The notes under the pieces were generated by a model. That model was not told the DNA's origin and made no database searches. It was given only the letters and a program-made list of their open reading frames with translations. From DATGFB01 sp032160545 (lineage in GTDB: Bacteria > Actinomycetota > Actinomycetes > Mycobacteriales > Jatrophihabitantaceae), in the NCBI GenBank assembly GCA_032160545.1, contig JAVHVN010000210.1:1-7456 (forward strand): a stretch of DNA of 7,456 nucleotides, read 5' to 3'. The translations under genes were made by a program, and so were the position numbers. Shown piece by piece: positions 5,961 through 7,456 of this stretch. Each line of letters starts with the position of its first letter. Within the stretch, counting starts at the first letter, position 1.

Positions 5961-7456
5961 GGTCGAGACGATCTCCTGCCCGAGTCGGTGTATCGCCGGC
6001 CGAACGCCGGGCGGTCATCAGCTGCCTGATCAGCGCGGCGTAGTCGCGGTGGTAGTCCTGCCCGCCGAGTTCGGTGACGAGTCCGGTCGCGCGGGCGCCC
6101 ATCATGCGACGATCGTCATCCTCGAGCGACAGCAGCCGCACCAGAGCGGCGCACAGCGAGACGTGTGAGTTTGCCTCGCAGCGGAAACCGGTCACGCCGT
6201 CGACCACGAGCTCTGAGGTGCCGAAGCTCTCCGCTGCCACCACGGGCATGCCGAACGTCATCGCCTCGAGCAGCGACCTGGGGAGGGACTCGATGTCCGA
6301 CGCGCTGACGATTGCGTCGGCGATGCCGTACCAGGGATAGATGTCCGGGGTGATCTCGACGATCGTGATGCGCTCGCGCGACGGTAGGCCAGACGTCGCG
6401 CCGGCAACCGACTCCGAGTAAGGAGATCGATGTGCTCCGACGAGCAGCAGTCGCGCCCGGGGGTACACCGCGGCGATCTCGTCGAAGGCGGCGAGCAGCC
6501 CGAGGATCGCCTTGCGCGGCTCGAAGACACCTACGCAGAGCAGGACGATGTCGTCCTCGGCGAATCCGGCCTCGCGGCGCAGCTGACTGCGGTCGATCGA
6601 GGCCTTGAAGGCGGCGATGTCGCCGGGGGCGACGCCGTAGGGAACCACAATCGCGCGAAGCTCCGGGATCTCTCGGGCGAACAGTTCGAGGGTCGCGCGC
6701 GCCTCGAACACGACTAGGTCAGCCACCTTCAACGCATGCCTCATCCGGCCTGCAACGAGGGGATCGAGCCCCCGCTCGCCCCAGTTCAGATACTGGAACA
6801 CGGGCAGTTCGAAGGACTCATGGACGGCCCAGGCCGTCGGAATGCCTTCGGAGGTCGCCACGTCCACGGCGGGGAATGTCCCCAGCGTGTTCGCCAGTAC
6901 GGCGTCGGCACCCCACGCCCGGATGAGGGTGCGCAGCTCGACTTGCGCACCCGCGTACTGGGAGGGATCCACGACGTAGTCCCGTGTGACGTGTACCGCG
7001 ATGCCCGCGTCCTCGAGTTCCGCCCGCAACGGCCCGTCGTTGGGTGAGATGACCAGCACGTCGAAGGCCTCGTCGGCCATGAGCCGAAGAAGCAACTGCT
7101 GGAGGTAGAGCTGGCCGCCGCCGATGGTGAGCGAATGCGTGAGCACCACGAGGCGGCCGTCGCCGGACGACGGCGGCCGTGTCACCGGCCGCGGCAGATC
7201 CAGTGGCGCAGGGCCGGGCTGCGCCGTCCTCGGCTGGTACCGGATCCGGGTAGGCGGCGAGTACCACGCCGACCCCTGGGTTCCTAGTGCCCGGACGCGG
7301 ACGGTGAGGGAGCGAGCCTCGTTCCCGACGGGCAGCGGGACCAACCACTCGAACCCGCACGGCTGGCCAGGTGGCTGGGGTACGTCGGGCCTCGGGAGCG
7401 CCCGGCGCAGGGGAAGTGCCGGCCCGTCGTCGATATAAGCCTCGACCCGGTCTGGT
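5953..7456 (-). CDS. GT4-like (GT-B) glycosyltransferase with N-terminal beta-sandwich-like domain, 5' end beyond the window
   Basis: The reading frame is open from 7455 to the stop at 5955-5953 (500 residues in view), so the gene starts outside the window; TTG 7344 is the most upstream possible start inside it but is not the real one. Fragment residues 1 to about 70 (numbered from 7455) look like the end of an Ig-like beta-sandwich domain: RVEAYIDDGPALP, RPDV (22-25), a GF pair (34-35) and SLTVRVRALGTQGSAW. A Pro-rich linker leads to a GT-B enzyme: LTHSLTIGGGQLYL (about 105-118, acceptor-side glycine loop), VGVFEPRKAILGLL (about 308-321, with the donor-phosphate R/K), and ESLPRSLLE (389-397), the EX7E motif typical of retaining GT4-type transferases, followed by AMTFGMPVVAAE. 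No membrane helix is seen, so it is presumably cytoplasmic or peripheral. It is the first visible gene of the operon. Its stop overlaps the next start by 8 bp. The sugar donor is unknown. Confidence 0.88.
   Translation of the reverse strand, partial: PDRVEAYIDDGPALPLRRALPRPDVPQPPGQPCGFEWLVPLPVGNEARSLTVRVRALGTQGSAWYSPPTRIRYQPRTAQPGPAPLDLPRPVTRPPSSGDGRLVVLTHSLTIGGGQLYLQQLLLRLMADEAFDVLVISPNDGPLRAELEDAGIAVHVTRDYVVDPSQYAGAQVELRTLIRAWGADAVLANTLGTFPAVDVATSEGIPTAWAVHESFELPVFQYLNWGERGLDPLVAGRMRHALKVADLVVFEARATLELFAREIPELRAIVVPYGVAPGDIAAFKASIDRSQLRREAGFAEDDIVLLCVGVFEPRKAILGLLAAFDEIAAVYPRARLLLVGAHRSPYSESVAGATSGLPSRERITIVEITPDIYPWYGIADAIVSASDIESLPRSLLEAMTFGMPVVAAESFGTSELVVDGVTGFRCEANSHVSLCAALVRLLSLEDDDRRMMGARATGLVTELGGQDYHRDYAALIRQLMTARRSAGDTPTRAGDRLDHG
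5973..5977 (-). promoter_or_regulatory. Shine-Dalgarno AGGAG for the methyltransferase-coiled-coil gene
   Basis: CTCCT on the plus strand (5973-5977) reads AGGAG on the coding strand, 12 nt before ATG 5960. It lies inside the end of the upstream glycosyltransferase gene. It is the only clear ribosome-binding site at the minus-strand junctions, suggesting this gene can also load ribosomes on its own. The spacing is longer than ideal. Confidence 0.4.

Overview
The window is high-GC DNA (mostly G/C at third codon positions, GTG starts, U-tract-less hairpins) of actinobacterial character. The best marker is the tail of an aspartyl-tRNA synthetase at the left edge, whose C-terminus (RDVIAFPK ... 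PLTGAPAPIT ... QRKEAGIDA) looks like the form found in mycobacteria and their relatives. I would guess the order Mycobacteriales, but genus cannot be read from this sequence. No tRNA, rRNA, IS element, CRISPR array or phage gene is visible.

Layout. Positions 1-134 (+) hold the end of aspS. A 164-bp gap (135-298) contains a perfect hairpin that probably ends aspS, a weak promoter-like sequence and a Shine-Dalgarno. Positions 299-2236 (+) encode a membrane acyltransferase of the acyltransferase-3 (AT3, OafA-like) family with an unusual extracytoplasmic C-terminal domain. From 2246 to the right edge everything lies on the minus strand. Four genes run head to tail towards the acyltransferase, in transcription order: a GT-B (GT4-like) glycosyltransferase with an N-terminal beta-sandwich-like domain, cut by the window edge (7456-5953); a methyltransferase fused to a long coiled coil (5960-4710); a protein with two fused glycosyltransferase domains (4713-3022); and a second class I methyltransferase (3025-2246).

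The minus-strand genes overlap by 8, 4 and 4 bp (ATGGCTGA, GTGA, ATGA), so they are almost certainly one transcript with coupled translation. The operon and the acyltransferase converge on a 9-bp gap, and both stop codons sit inside one perfect 10-bp stem, which I read as a shared bidirectional terminator.

Together the genes look like part of a surface or extracellular glycan pathway. Three glycosyltransferase domains would build a glycan, two methyltransferases would modify sugars or cap the chain, and the convergent AT3 enzyme could O-acylate the same or another envelope glycan. Glycan identity, sugar donors and methylation sites cannot be derived from sequence alone. The most unusual part is the methyltransferase-coiled-coil protein next to the double glycosyltransferase. 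Its architecture recalls, without proven homology, the chain-terminating methyltransferase/coiled-coil ruler WbdD of E. coli O9a.
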